DNA of 64,000 bases from an uncultured Pelagibacteraceae bacterium (GCA_902569615.1 CACFUX010000001.1:16319-80318); one strand, 5' to 3'; positions 37,677 through 48,678 are shown, counted from the first letter of the stretch. Notes: generated from the sequence alone by a model not told the origin. Translations and numbers: made by a program.

Positions 37677-38720
37677 ATGTCAAATAAAAAGATTTTAGGT
37701 CATAATAGCAAAAAAGACTTTCTTAATTCACCAGTTGAACATATTGACATAACTTCTTTTGATTCAAGAAAAATAATTCAATCAATGAAAAAAATGTCTT
37801 TTGTATCTAGAGAAACTGCGAATGCAGCTAGTATATTTAATGACATGATTAAAGATAAAGAATGTACAATTTTTTTAACTTTAGCTGGATCAACTTCTGC
37901 GGCAGGATGTATGAATATCTACAGAGATATGATTAAATATAATATGGTTGATGCTATTGTTGCTACTGGAGCTTCTATTATTGATATGGATTTCTTTGAG
38001 GCTCTAGGATTTAAGCATTATCAAGGCTCACAATTTCAGGATGATGGAGAACTAAGAAAAAATTATATTGATAGAATATACGATACTTACATAGATGAGG
38101 ATGAGCTTCAAATGTGTGACAAAACAATATGTGATATAGCTGATAAGCTTGAACCGAGAAGCTATACATCTAGAGAATTTATTTTTGAAATAGGAAAGTA
38201 TTTAAAAGATAATGCAAAAAAGAAAGGTTCATTAATTGAAACTGCATATGATAATAATGTACCTATTTTTTGCCCTGCTTTTACTGATTCAAGTGCAGGA
38301 TTTGGGTTGGTAATGCATCAAGAAAAAAATCCAAAAAAATGTATAACGATTGACAGTATAAGGGAATTTCGAGAATTAACTGAAATTAAAATTCAATCAA
38401 AAGGATCGGGATTATTTATGATCGGTGGAGGAGTTCCAAAAAACTTCATTCAGGATACAGTTATCTGCGCTGAGCTTTTAGGAAAAGAAGTGGATATGCA
38501 CAAGTATGCAGTTCAAATAACTGTTGCCGACTCAAGAGATGGCGCTTGCAGTAGTTCTACACTTAAAGAAGCTAGTTCTTGGGGGAAAGTTGATGTAACC
38601 AAAGAACAAATGGTATTTGCAGAAGCAACTAGTGTTCTTCCTTTAATTGCTAGTGATGTTTATCATAATGGCGAATGGAAAAATAGAACAAGAAAAAATT
38701 TTTCAAAAATATTTGGATAA
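37677..38720 (+). CDS. Deoxyhypusine synthase-like protein (possible homospermidine synthase)
   Basis: FLTLAGSTSAAGC; VATGASIIDMDFFEALGFKHYQG; FMIGGGVPKNFIQD; SSWGKVD, which aligns with the DHS catalytic Lys region. Confidence 0.8.
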   Translation: MSNKKILGHNSKKDFLNSPVEHIDITSFDSRKIIQSMKKMSFVSRETANAASIFNDMIKDKECTIFLTLAGSTSAAGCMNIYRDMIKYNMVDAIVATGASIIDMDFFEALGFKHYQGSQFQDDGELRKNYIDRIYDTYIDEDELQMCDKTICDIADKLEPRSYTSREFIFEIGKYLKDNAKKKGSLIETAYDNNVPIFCPAFTDSSAGFGLVMHQEKNPKKCITIDSIREFRELTEIKIQSKGSGLFMIGGGVPKNFIQDTVICAELLGKEVDMHKYAVQITVADSRDGACSSSTLKEASSWGKVDVTKEQMVFAEATSVLPLIASDVYHNGEWKNRTRKNFSKIFG

Positions 38721-38721
38721 A

Positions 38722-39600
38722 ATGAATTATTTATCTAATAAACAGGGTTTTCTTGGAATCGATAACAAATTTAAAATTAAAGAGAAAGCAATAGTTGTTC
38801 CGTTTGGTTTAGAAAAAACTGTAAGCTATGGTGGAGGAACCAGAAATGGTCCTAAAGAAATTATTAAAGCTTCACATCAAGTTGAATTATTTGATGAAGA
38901 GTTAAATTGTGAACCCTATAAAAAGATTGGAATTAAAACATTAAAACCTTTTAAAATAGATAAAAATATAAATAAAGCATTAGATAAAATTTCAAAAATA
39001 AATGGGGAAATTTTAAATAAAAAAATTTTTCCATTAACTCTTGGTGGTGAACATTCAATAACACCTGGTTGTATAGCTCCATTCACAAAAAGATATAAAA
39101 AATTATGCTTGTTGCACTTTGATGCACATGCTGATTTAAGAGAAAGCTACAATGGAGAAAAATTCTCACATGCATCAGCAATAAAGAGATGTTTAGATTA
39201 TAAAAATGTTTCAGTGATATCTTTTGGTATTAGAAATATTTCACAAAGTGAAATGCCTTATTTAAGAAAAAATTCCTCTAGAATTAATATTTTTTGGGCA
39301 AAAGATAAGAAAAAATGGAATTTAAATAAATTTAAAAAAATGATTAAAAATAAAACAGTATATTTAACTTTTGATGTAGATGGATTTGACTCAAGTATTA
39401 TGCCTGCAACTGGAACCCCCGAACCTGGTGGTATTTTTTGGGATGAAACCTTAGAAATAATAAAGATAGCTATAAAAAACTCAAATATTGTTGGTGCAGA
39501 TATAAATGAACTGGCACCAATAAAAGGATTTAATTCTTACAACTTTTTAGTTGCTAAACTGGCCTATAAAATTTTATCCTACAAGTTTTTATATAAATAA
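38722..39600 (+). CDS. Agmatinase/ureohydrolase family protein
   Basis: LTLGGEHSITPG; LHFDAHADLRESYNGEKFSHASAIKRC; LTFDVDGFDSSIMPATGTPEPGG. Met at 38722 lies just after the upstream stop. Confidence 0.85.
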   Translation: MNYLSNKQGFLGIDNKFKIKEKAIVVPFGLEKTVSYGGGTRNGPKEIIKASHQVELFDEELNCEPYKKIGIKTLKPFKIDKNINKALDKISKINGEILNKKIFPLTLGGEHSITPGCIAPFTKRYKKLCLLHFDAHADLRESYNGEKFSHASAIKRCLDYKNVSVISFGIRNISQSEMPYLRKNSSRINIFWAKDKKKWNLNKFKKMIKNKTVYLTFDVDGFDSSIMPATGTPEPGGIFWDETLEIIKIAIKNSNIVGADINELAPIKGFNSYNFLVAKLAYKILSYKFLYK

Positions 39601-39603
39601 ATA

Positions 39604-40152
39604 TTAAACTGCCTTAACTGTTCCAAGCAATATTCTAAATGGAATTAACATAACTAACGCAACTAGTACTTTAACTGCCAAATCTCCTAATGATAGAGTA
39701 AACCATGGTATTCCTGTTGCATAAAAAGATATTGAAAAGAATAAAAAAGTATCGACAGTAGAGCCAATCAAAGATGATGTTAATGGTGCAATAAACCACT
39801 TTTTTTTTCTTAGCTGGTCAAAAATTTGAACATCAAGTAATTGGGCTACTATAAAAGCAGTACCTGAACCAATAGCAACTCTTATTGAAATTAAATCACC
39901 AAAATTAGTAGAAAATAAAATTGTGAAAGTAATTCCAATACTAAATCCTATATATACAATTTTCCTAGCTTTTATTTTTCCATATGATCTATTAGCAAGA
40001 TCTGTGATCAAAAATGCTATTGGATAGCTAAATGCTCCATATGTTAATATTTCATTTAAACCAAAATAATGAACTGGAAATTGAACTAAATAATTAGATA
40101 TTAAAACAACTACTCCCATTAAAAATGAAAGTATTAAAAATATACTATTCAT
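39604..40152 (-). CDS. Queuosine precursor transporter (YhhQ/VUT family)
   Basis: YGAFSYPIAFLITDLANRSYGKIKARKIVYIGF; GSGTAFIVAQLLDVQIFDQLR; SSLIGSTVDTFLFF. Confidence 0.85.
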   Translation of the reverse strand: MNSIFLILSFLMGVVVLISNYLVQFPVHYFGLNEILTYGAFSYPIAFLITDLANRSYGKIKARKIVYIGFSIGITFTILFSTNFGDLISIRVAIGSGTAFIVAQLLDVQIFDQLRKKKWFIAPLTSSLIGSTVDTFLFFSISFYATGIPWFTLSLGDLAVKVLVALVMLIPFRILLGTVKAV

Positions 40153-40433
40153 TAATTGGATTTAGATGCTAAAGTTTTTTTTAGTTTTTTTAGTCTAAAA
40201 GATAAGTTTTTTGCTTTGGCTAATTTAATAAATTGATCAAAACTTCCTTTTTTATCAACTGATCTTACACCCGCATTTGATACTGTTAGTCTTAAACTTT
40301 TATTTAGAATTTCACTCTTAAATCTTACTTTTTTTAGATTAGGTAAAAATCTTCTTTTAGTCTTATTGTTAGCATGACTAACTTTATGACCTTTAAGAGG
40401 AATTTTTCCAGTGAGTTCACATTTTTTAGACAT
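40152..40433 (-). CDS. rpmB: 50S ribosomal protein L28
   Basis: [55 protein letters not shown]. Confidence 0.95.
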   Translation of the reverse strand: MSKKCELTGKIPLKGHKVSHANNKTKRRFLPNLKKVRFKSEILNKSLRLTVSNAGVRSVDKKGSFDQFIKLAKAKNLSFRLKKLKKTLASKSN

Positions 40434-40476
40434 AAAATTTATGATTGTATAGGTGTTATAAAGTTATCAGTCAAGT

Positions 40477-41517
40477 TCAATTTTTATGACCAACAATATC
40501 AGATATATTTTTTACTCCTTCTTTATCTAAAATTTTTATTAATTCTTCACTTATTTTTGAAACTATACCTGGACCTTCATAAATCATCCCTGTATAAAGC
40601 TGAATTGCACTAGCTCCATTAATTATTTTTTCATAAGCACTTTGACCTGAATCAACTCCTCCTACTCCTATAATTTTTATTTCTTTTTTTAAAACTTTAA
40701 AAAATTTATTAATTAATGAATTAGATTTTTCTTCTAATGGTTTCCCAGACAAACCTCCTTTTTCTAACTTATTTATATTGATTAGATTTTGCCTATTTCT
40801 ATCAGTTGTATTAGAAATTATTATTGCTTTAACGTTATGCTTCAAAAGTAAATCACAAATTATATTAATATTTTTTTCTTCAATGTCTGGCGAAATCTTT
40901 ACAACTATAGGAACTGAAGTTTTTAATATTTTTTTTTCTTGATTAATTGTTCCTAGCAGTTCATCTAGTTCATTTTCGTTATGAAAATTTCTTAGATTTT
41001 CTGTATTTGGAGAGGAAATATTTATAGTTAAATAGTCTGCTAGTTCACAAAATTTACGAAGTCCAATTAAAAAATCTTCATATCTATCTGCAGTATCTTT
41101 ATTTGGTCCTATATTTATTCCAAATAATCCTTTAGGTATATTAGAAATAATTCTAGATCTAACTTTTTCAGAACCTGAGTTATTAAATCCCAGCCTATTT
41201 ATTAGTGCCTTATCTTCTTCAAGACGAAATATTCTAGGCTTTGGATTCCCATATTGATTAAGTGGGGTGACAGTTCCAACTTCAACAAACCCAAATCCTA
41301 ATTTAAATAAAGAATTATATACTTCAGCATCTTTGTCAAAACCAGCTGCTATACCGATTGGGTTTGGAATTGTTTTACCAAAAATTACTGTTTCAATAGA
41401 TTTGTTTTTTATTTTATTTTGGGAAATGATATTAAATTTTAAGGCTTTTATTGCAAAATCATGCGCTATTTCGGGATCTAATTTAAATATTAATGATCTA
41501 ATTTTTGAAAACATCAT
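40477..41517 (-). CDS. pyrD: Dihydroorotate dehydrogenase (quinone, class 2)
   Basis: NPIGIAAGFDKDAEVYNSLFKLGFGFVEVGTVTPLNQYGNPKPRIFRL; NISSPNTENLR; GVGGVDSGQSAYEKI. Confidence 0.95.
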   Translation of the reverse strand: MMFSKIRSLIFKLDPEIAHDFAIKALKFNIISQNKIKNKSIETVIFGKTIPNPIGIAAGFDKDAEVYNSLFKLGFGFVEVGTVTPLNQYGNPKPRIFRLEEDKALINRLGFNNSGSEKVRSRIISNIPKGLFGINIGPNKDTADRYEDFLIGLRKFCELADYLTINISSPNTENLRNFHNENELDELLGTINQEKKILKTSVPIVVKISPDIEEKNINIICDLLLKHNVKAIIISNTTDRNRQNLININKLEKGGLSGKPLEEKSNSLINKFFKVLKKEIKIIGVGGVDSGQSAYEKIINGASAIQLYTGMIYEGPGIVSKISEELIKILDKEGVKNISDIVGHKN

Positions 41518-43076
41518 TCAATTTTTTCTTTTATCAATTTTTGAGTTTCTTTAACGCCAAAAAAACTAATAAAAAAACCCATTCTTGGTCCATTTTCATC
41601 TCCAAATACTACCTCATAAATCAACTTGAACCAATCTCTCAAATTTTCCTTATATCCATTTTCTTTTCCAACTGTATAAATTTCAGTTTGAATTTCCTCT
41701 GGTTGCATATCATCAGAACATTTATCTAAAATCTCAACTAATGCAGTAAGAGCAATTTTTTCTTTACTATTTGGTTTTCTATATTTTTTATTTTTTTTAA
41801 TTACATCTTTAAAATATTTAATTGCATACTCAATTAGTTTATCAAATATTGGATGATCATTTGTTGTAATATTTTTTTTATATTTTTTTACAAATTTCCA
41901 TAAAAGTTCTTTTGAGTCCGCATTGCTAGCTTCAACCAAGTTAAGAAGCATGGAAAATGTCATAATTATATTTTCTTCTGGAATTTTTCCATTATGAACG
42001 TGCCAGACAGGATTTAAAAGTTTTTGTAATTCATTTTGATTTTTCCCTTTTTCTATAAAATCTAAATATTCATCAACTGCTTTGGGGACAATCTCTTTAT
42101 ATAATTTTTTTGCTCTTTTAGGATTTTGATACATAAATAAAGATAAACTTTCAGGGGATGCATATTCTAACCATTGATCGATTGTAATTCCATTTCCTTT
42201 TGATTTTGATATTTTTTCACCTTTTTCATCTAAAAATAATTCATATGCAAAACCAGATGGATTAGTTTTTCCTAAAATTTTTATAATTTTTGTAGATAAG
42301 ATAGCACTTTCAATTAAATCTTTTCCATACATTTCAAAGTCTATATCTAAAGCATACCATCTCATAGCCCAATCTACTTTCCATTGGAGTTTACAATTAC
42401 CGTCTATGATACTTGTTTCTAATTTTTTTCCAAAGTTATCAAAAATAATTTTTGAATTTTTTTCATCTATTTCTAAAACTGGAATTTCTAAAACTACGCC
42501 AGACTCTGGGCAAATTGGTAAAAATGGTGAGTAAGTTTTTTGTCTTTCTTTACCTAAAGTAGGAATAATAATATTCATAATATCTTTATATTTTTTTAAA
42601 ATTAATTTTAATGATTCATTGAAAAAACCCGATTTATACAATTCAGATGAACTTTTAAATGTATAATTAAATTTAAAATTATCTAAAAATTTCTTTAACA
42701 TTTCATTATTATGCTCTCCAAAGCTATTAAATTTTTTAAAAGGATCTGGAATAATTGTTAAAGGTTTATGTAGATTGTTTTCTAAAATACTTTTATTTGG
42801 AATATTTTCAGGAACTTTCCTTAATCCATCCATATCATCTGAAAATGTAATTATTTCTTTAGGTAGATCTGTTAATTGATTTAGAGCGTTTACAACCATT
42901 GTGGTTCTGGCTACTTCACCAAAAGTTCCGATATGGGGAAGTCCACTCGGGCCATATCCTGTTTGTAAAATTATTTTACCTTTTTTTTCTATGTATTTTT
43001 TTCTTTCTCTAATAATTTTTTTGGCTTCTACAAATGGCCAAGCACTAGTTTTTTCTATGTTAACTTTATCGATCAC
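41514..43076 (-). CDS. lysS: Lysyl-tRNA synthetase, class I
   Basis: GYGPSGLPHIGTFGEVARTTMV; DEKGEKISKSKGNGITI; 520 aa LysRS1 type. Confidence 0.92.
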   Translation of the reverse strand: MIDKVNIEKTSAWPFVEAKKIIRERKKYIEKKGKIILQTGYGPSGLPHIGTFGEVARTTMVVNALNQLTDLPKEIITFSDDMDGLRKVPENIPNKSILENNLHKPLTIIPDPFKKFNSFGEHNNEMLKKFLDNFKFNYTFKSSSELYKSGFFNESLKLILKKYKDIMNIIIPTLGKERQKTYSPFLPICPESGVVLEIPVLEIDEKNSKIIFDNFGKKLETSIIDGNCKLQWKVDWAMRWYALDIDFEMYGKDLIESAILSTKIIKILGKTNPSGFAYELFLDEKGEKISKSKGNGITIDQWLEYASPESLSLFMYQNPKRAKKLYKEIVPKAVDEYLDFIEKGKNQNELQKLLNPVWHVHNGKIPEENIIMTFSMLLNLVEASNADSKELLWKFVKKYKKNITTNDHPIFDKLIEYAIKYFKDVIKKNKKYRKPNSKEKIALTALVEILDKCSDDMQPEEIQTEIYTVGKENGYKENLRDWFKLIYEVVFGDENGPRMGFFISFFGVKETQKLIKEKIE

Positions 43077-43165
43077 AATTTAATTCAAAATAACTCGTAA
43101 ATTCATGGTTTTAATAATTCTTATAGAGTTGAAATTTATTTACCATAAAATAATGTCCAATCAAA

Positions 43166-44614
43166 ATGTCGAATTATAAAACCGTTTTTTTCACGCTTGG
43201 GCTATTACAGGTAATTTTGGGCTTAGCAATGATTATACCCGTAATTATTCAATTTATTTACAATGAATTAGACTCATCTTTTATAAGTTCTGGAATAATC
43301 ACAATTATTTTTGGTGTGTTATTTTCTCTTTCTAATTTAGACCATGATAAAAAACTTAATCTTCCACAAGCATTTTTATTAACAGCTTTATCATGGATTA
43401 GTATTGCTTTATTTGGATCTTTGCCTTTTATATTTTCAAATTTAAATCTTGGAATAACTGATGCTTTTTTTGAAAGTATGTCAGGAATTACAACAACTGG
43501 ATCAACTGTAATAGTAAATCTAGATATCGCTCCAAAAAGTATTTTGTTATGGCGCGCTATACTCCAGTGGCTAGGGGGAATAGGAATTATTTTAATGGCT
43601 ATTACTCTAATGCCAATAATGAATGTTGGAGGTATGCAATTATTTAAAATATCAAGTAACGATACAGCTGAAAAAATATTACCAAAATCTAAAGAGATAA
43701 GTTTAAGATTAATTTCTATATATTCTGTTTTAACTATTTTATGTGCTGTATTTTATAAACTGTTTGGAATGAATTTTTTTGATAGTTTAACACATTCAAT
43801 GACAACTATCGCTACAGGAGGTTTTTCAAATTACAATGAATCTATTGGTCATTTTGATAGTGTTTTAATCGAAACTACATCAATGATATTTATTTTATTA
43901 GGTAGCATACCTTTTATTGCATATATCAAATTTCTTAATGGTGACAGAAAAATATTATTATCCGATACACAAATAAAAACTTTTTTTAAAGTAATAATAA
44001 TTTCAATAATAATTCTATTTATTTATTTAGTATTTTTAAATCAAAGTTTTTTAGAAATTAGCATTAGATCAGTATCTTTTAATGTAATTTCGATTTTAAC
44101 AGGTACTGGATATGTAACAAAAGATTTTGATCAATGGGGGGATTTTCCTTTAATATTCTTTTTAATATTAATGTTCATTGGTGGATGCGCAGGATCTACA
44201 GCATGTGGAATTAAAATTTTTAGAATTCAATTACTTTATCATTTTTTAGCTAAACAACTTAAACAAATAATTTATCCAAGAGGAATATTTGTAATAAAAT
44301 ATGATAAAAATAATATTGATGATAAATTTATGACTTCAGTAATCTCTTTTATATTTCTTTATATTGTTATTTTTTTCTTTTTAACTGCAATATTATCCTT
44401 AACAGGTTTAGACTTTATTACTTCAATATCAGGTGCTGCAACTTCTATTTCAAACGTAGGTCCAGGATTAGGAGAAATAATAGGACCTACTGGAAATTTT
44501 TCTTCACTTTCTAACCTATCTAAATGGGCATTAAGTCTTGGTATGATATTGGGTAGACTTGAATTATTTGCTATATTAGTTTTGTTTATTCCATCTTTTT
44601 GGAGAAAGTATTAA
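43166..44614 (+). CDS. trkH: TrkH-type potassium uptake protein
   Basis: FESMSGITTTGSTV; QWLGGIGIILMAI; STACGIKIFR; SNVGPGLGEIIGPTGNF. Confidence 0.9.
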   Translation: MSNYKTVFFTLGLLQVILGLAMIIPVIIQFIYNELDSSFISSGIITIIFGVLFSLSNLDHDKKLNLPQAFLLTALSWISIALFGSLPFIFSNLNLGITDAFFESMSGITTTGSTVIVNLDIAPKSILLWRAILQWLGGIGIILMAITLMPIMNVGGMQLFKISSNDTAEKILPKSKEISLRLISIYSVLTILCAVFYKLFGMNFFDSLTHSMTTIATGGFSNYNESIGHFDSVLIETTSMIFILLGSIPFIAYIKFLNGDRKILLSDTQIKTFFKVIIISIIILFIYLVFLNQSFLEISIRSVSFNVISILTGTGYVTKDFDQWGDFPLIFFLILMFIGGCAGSTACGIKIFRIQLLYHFLAKQLKQIIYPRGIFVIKYDKNNIDDKFMTSVISFIFLYIVIFFFLTAILSLTGLDFITSISGAATSISNVGPGLGEIIGPTGNFSSLSNLSKWALSLGMILGRLELFAILVLFIPSFWRKY

Positions 44615-45987
44615 TGACACAAAAAAAACAAAGCTGGCTAGATACTCTCATTGTTTACAAAGATGTTAGAATGCTAAGAATTTTACTTCTTGGAGCTATA
44701 AGTGGTTTTCCTTGGGTATTAATTGCAAGCAGTTTAAGCCTTTGGTTAAAAGAAGAAGGATTAAGCAGATCAACAATAGGATGGGCTGGCTTAATATTTG
44801 GCGTATACGCATTTAATTATTTATGGGCTCCAATAGTAGATAGAATTCAAATACCATTTTTAACAAAAAAACTAGGTCATAGAAGAGGTTGGATAGTTTT
44901 AATGCAAATAATAATTTTGCTAAGCTTATTAATTTGGAGTTTTATAAATCCAACACAAAATTTAGCTTTATTAATTACTGTTGGATTAATTATTGCGATA
45001 GCATCCGCTACACAAGATATAACAGTTGATGCTTTAAGGATTGAACAAATTAATGAAAATGAAGGAAAGTCTATGGCAGCAGGTGCTGCTATGGCAGTAG
45101 TTGGATGGTGGACAGGCTATAAATTAGGAGGAGTAATTTCTCTATTTGTTGCAGAATTTTTTGAAAATATGGGTATTACTGAATACTGGCAAACTACCTT
45201 TTTAGTTTTGGGTTTAATAATAATTTTAATGAATATTGGTTTAATGTTTGTTCATGAGCCAACAGAAACTGATAGACAAAAAAAACAAAGGGAAACTGAT
45301 AGAATAATACAAGGTAAACTTGGTTCAAATAATATATTATCTAATTTTATTGCTTACATAAGTGGTACTATTGGTGGACCAATAATTAGTTTTTTTAAAA
45401 AAAATGGATTTTCTATTGCTTTAGGAATATTAGGTTTTGTTTTTTTATTTAAGATTGGTGAGGCATTTCTTGGAAGAATGTCTATTGTTTTTTATAAAGA
45501 AATTGGTTTTTCTAAAGGCCAAATTGCTATTTATTCAAAAGGTCTTGGTTGGATTACTACAGTAGTTTTTACATTGCTGGGTGGAATAATGGCGATGAGA
45601 GCAGGAACAATTAAAACAATGTTCTTTGCTGGTGGTTTAATGGCTCTAACTAATCTTTTATTTGCATTTTTAGCTTGGACAGGAAAATCAGAACTTTTAT
45701 TTGCGGTTGCTGTGATAGCTGATGATATTACTGCAGCATTTGCAACTGTAGCTTTTGTTGCTTTTATTTCTTTATTGGTTGATAGAGCTTATACTGCAAC
45801 TCAATATGCATTACTTGCATCTATAGGAACAGCTGGAAGAACAACACTTGCTTCATCATCTGGAGCTCTTGTTGATTGGCTAAATGGAGATTGGGGAACA
45901 TTTTTTGTTTTAACAACTATGATGGTGATACCTTCTCTAATTTGCTTATGGTTAATTAAAAATAAAATAAAAATCGGTGCAAAATAA
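44614..45987 (+). CDS. MFS transporter, AmpG-like (PAT family)
   Basis: LLLGAISGFPWVLIASSLSLWLKEEGLSRSTIGWAGLI; WAPIVDRI; SATQDITVDALRIEQI. Start at 44614 overlaps the trkH stop. Confidence 0.85.
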   Translation: MTQKKQSWLDTLIVYKDVRMLRILLLGAISGFPWVLIASSLSLWLKEEGLSRSTIGWAGLIFGVYAFNYLWAPIVDRIQIPFLTKKLGHRRGWIVLMQIIILLSLLIWSFINPTQNLALLITVGLIIAIASATQDITVDALRIEQINENEGKSMAAGAAMAVVGWWTGYKLGGVISLFVAEFFENMGITEYWQTTFLVLGLIIILMNIGLMFVHEPTETDRQKKQRETDRIIQGKLGSNNILSNFIAYISGTIGGPIISFFKKNGFSIALGILGFVFLFKIGEAFLGRMSIVFYKEIGFSKGQIAIYSKGLGWITTVVFTLLGGIMAMRAGTIKTMFFAGGLMALTNLLFAFLAWTGKSELLFAVAVIADDITAAFATVAFVAFISLLVDRAYTATQYALLASIGTAGRTTLASSSGALVDWLNGDWGTFFVLTTMMVIPSLICLWLIKNKIKIGAK

Positions 45988-46702
45988 TTATTACTCAATA
46001 TATCCCTGTATAAATATATACGAAAAACCTTCGATTAACTCTAAAGTAAGCTCACAAATTATTTATGGTGAAAGATTTAAAGTTTTAAAAAAAATAAAAA
46101 ATTTTTTAAAAATAAAAACGTATTATGATAAATACTACGGATATATTAAAAAAAAAAAATTTGTTACTAAAACTAATCCAACACATAAAGTAAAAGTCTT
46201 AAAAACTAAAATATATAAATCAAATAGTTTTTTACCATTTTCAAGTGAAATTGAGATTTTAAAGAGACATAAAAATTATGTTATGTTTAAAAAAAATAAA
46301 TGGATTAAACAAAAAGATATAGTTCTATTAAATAAAAAAGAAAAAAATTTTGTAAAAACTTTTAAATCATATTTAAATTGCAAATATAAATGGGGAGGCA
46401 AAACTCATAGAGGAATTGATTGCTCTGCTCTTGTTCAGATATTTTATAAATTTAATAATAAATTTTTTCCGAGAGATACAATTGATCAAATAAAATTTAA
46501 AAAAGGTTATAAAAATAAAAAAAAATATAAACCAGGAGATGTTATTTTTTGGAAAGGTCATGTAGCAATTTGTATTAATTCAAAAGAATTAATTCATGCA
46601 TATGGTCCAAAGAAAAAAGTTGTTATTATGAAAATTAAAGAAACAATAAAAAGAATAGAGAAAACAGCAAATTTAAAAGTTAAAAAAATTTGTAGAATAT
46701 AA
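45977..46702 (+). CDS. SH3 plus NlpC/P60 peptidase (GTG start)
   Basis: KYKWGGKTHRGIDCSALVQIFYK ... KPGDVIFWKGHVAICINSKELIHAYG. Confidence 0.85.
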   Translation: MQNNYYSIYPCINIYEKPSINSKVSSQIIYGERFKVLKKIKNFLKIKTYYDKYYGYIKKKKFVTKTNPTHKVKVLKTKIYKSNSFLPFSSEIEILKRHKNYVMFKKNKWIKQKDIVLLNKKEKNFVKTFKSYLNCKYKWGGKTHRGIDCSALVQIFYKFNNKFFPRDTIDQIKFKKGYKNKKKYKPGDVIFWKGHVAICINSKELIHAYGPKKKVVIMKIKETIKRIEKTANLKVKKICRI

Positions 46703-46706
46703 ATTA

Positions 46707-47600
46707 TTATCTTCCAAAATCTGGTTTTGCTATATCTTGTTTTAATTGAAGAATTTGTTTTCTTACTTTTTTAGAGTTAGATAATCTTAACAAAAGTTTT
46801 TTATTATTTTTATTTTGAATCAATTTTTTAAAAGAGTTTAAATTTTTATTAAATAGATTTATTGCTTTAATTATATTATCATTGTTAAAAAATATATCTC
46901 TCCACATAATTTCATTTGATGCAGCTATTCTTGAAAAATCTCTCAATCCTCCAGCGCTGTATTTAATTAGATTTTTTTTTTGAATTTTTTGAGAATCTTG
47001 TGCTGTTTTAATTAAATTGTATGCAATCAAATGGGGTAAATGACTTGTGATAGAAAAAATTTTATCATGATTAACTGAGTCCATTAAAATTACTTTAGAA
47101 CCAATTTTTTTCCAAAATTTTTTTAATAAATTAATTTTTTTTGAATTTTGTTTTTTTTCTCTAATAATTACACTCCATTTATTTAAAAAAAGATTTTTAT
47201 CCCCATATTCTGGGCCACTAACTTCTGATCCTGCTATAGGATGACTAGATATCCAAATTAATTTTTTATTAAGAATTTTATTTTTTAATTTAATTACATT
47301 CTGCTTTGTTGAGCTTACATCTGTAATTAGACTACCTTTTTTTAATCTTTGATTTAATTTTTGAATTATATTTTTGTATTGGTTCATAGGTGTACATATA
47401 ATAACTAAATCACAATCAGATATTTCACTATTTATATTTTTTATAAATGTGTAATTAGATTTAATTTTTTTTATTTTAGAAATATTTGATTTTGATTTTT
47501 CCGATATAAAAATTTTTTTCGATAATTTTTTACTAATTATAGCTCGTAATATAGATGAACCTATTAAGCCACAACCAATAATTAATACTTTATTAAACAT
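46707..47600 (-). CDS. tyrA: Prephenate/arogenate dehydrogenase
   Basis: VLIIGCGLIGSSILRAI; CTPMNQY; SSHPIAGSEVSGPEYG; GGLRDFSRIAAS. Confidence 0.88.
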   Translation of the reverse strand: MFNKVLIIGCGLIGSSILRAIISKKLSKKIFISEKSKSNISKIKKIKSNYTFIKNINSEISDCDLVIICTPMNQYKNIIQKLNQRLKKGSLITDVSSTKQNVIKLKNKILNKKLIWISSHPIAGSEVSGPEYGDKNLFLNKWSVIIREKKQNSKKINLLKKFWKKIGSKVILMDSVNHDKIFSITSHLPHLIAYNLIKTAQDSQKIQKKNLIKYSAGGLRDFSRIAASNEIMWRDIFFNNDNIIKAINLFNKNLNSFKKLIQNKNNKKLLLRLSNSKKVRKQILQLKQDIAKPDFGR

Positions 47601-48678
47601 TTTTAAATATTGTCTCCATACTTTTTAAAAATAATTTATTTTCAAAACTGTTACCTATCGTTAACCTTAAACAATTATTTATTCCATAAGTTTTAGTTTC
47701 TCTTAAAATTAAACCTTTTTTTTGTAATTTTTTTTCAACATTATTTGCATTTAATTTACATTTATCAAAATTTAATAAAAGAAAATTTCCACTTACTTTA
47801 TTGCTAAAAATATTAAATTTTTCTAATTTACTTTTAATTTTTTTTCCCCAAAATAAATTATGATTTATAGATTTAGAAATAAATTTATTATCTTTTAAAG
47901 ACTCTATTGCACAAAATTGTGCAATTTTATTCACATTGAAAGGTGGTTTAATTTTATTTAAAGCATCAATTATTTTTTTGTCTCCATATCCCCATCCTAC
48001 CCTTAGTGATGCTAAACCATATATTTTTGAAAATGTTCTTAAAATAAAAACATTTTTTTTATTTTTAAAAATTTTTAGACCTGAGGAATAATTTTTATCT
48101 TTCATATATTCATCGTATGCATCGTCGATGACTAGTAATATTTTTTTATTCAGTTTTTTTCTTAAATTAATTAATTCATTTTTTTCTAAATATGTTCCAG
48201 TTGGATTATTTGGATTTGCAATAAAAACAATTTTAGTTTTTTTGTTAACTTTTTTAATAATATCCTTAGTAGAAACTTTAAAATTATTTTCTTTAGAAAA
48301 TACTACTTTAGCTCCTACAATTGATGCATATATTCTGTACATTAAAAAACTAAACTTTGGAACAATTACTTCATCTCTTGGTCTTAAAAAAAGTTGACAA
48401 ATCATTTGTATTACTTCATCTGATCCGGAGCCACATATAATTTTATTAAATTGACAATTAAATTTTATTGAAATTTGTTTTCTTAACTCATTTGCTTTGC
48501 CATCTGGATATTTTGATATTTTTAATTTTTTACTTTTAAGAATTTTTAAAGCTTTAGAGCTCATCCCTAGAGCTGATTCATTCGCTGAAAGCTTAATCAC
48601 ATTTTTCCTTTTTTTTAAAAAAGATTTTCCAGGCTTGTAGGCAGCAATGTTTATTTTTCTAAAATTAGGCGAAGTCAT
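47593..48678 (-). CDS. hisC: Histidinol-phosphate aminotransferase
   Basis: KLSANESALGMS; NPNNPTGTYL; RTFSKIYGLASLRVGWGYG. Confidence 0.9.
   Translation of the reverse strand: MTSPNFRKINIAAYKPGKSFLKKRKNVIKLSANESALGMSSKALKILKSKKLKISKYPDGKANELRKQISIKFNCQFNKIICGSGSDEVIQMICQLFLRPRDEVIVPKFSFLMYRIYASIVGAKVVFSKENNFKVSTKDIIKKVNKKTKIVFIANPNNPTGTYLEKNELINLRKKLNKKILLVIDDAYDEYMKDKNYSSGLKIFKNKKNVFILRTFSKIYGLASLRVGWGYGDKKIIDALNKIKPPFNVNKIAQFCAIESLKDNKFISKSINHNLFWGKKIKSKLEKFNIFSNKVSGNFLLLNFDKCKLNANNVEKKLQKKGLILRETKTYGINNCLRLTIGNSFENKLFLKSMETIFKNV

Noticed and set aside
37677-38720. Literal eIF5A hypusination in this organism
   Set aside because: DHS-like homologues exist in bacteria that have no eIF5A. 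The polyamine gene context favours a small-molecule amine product.
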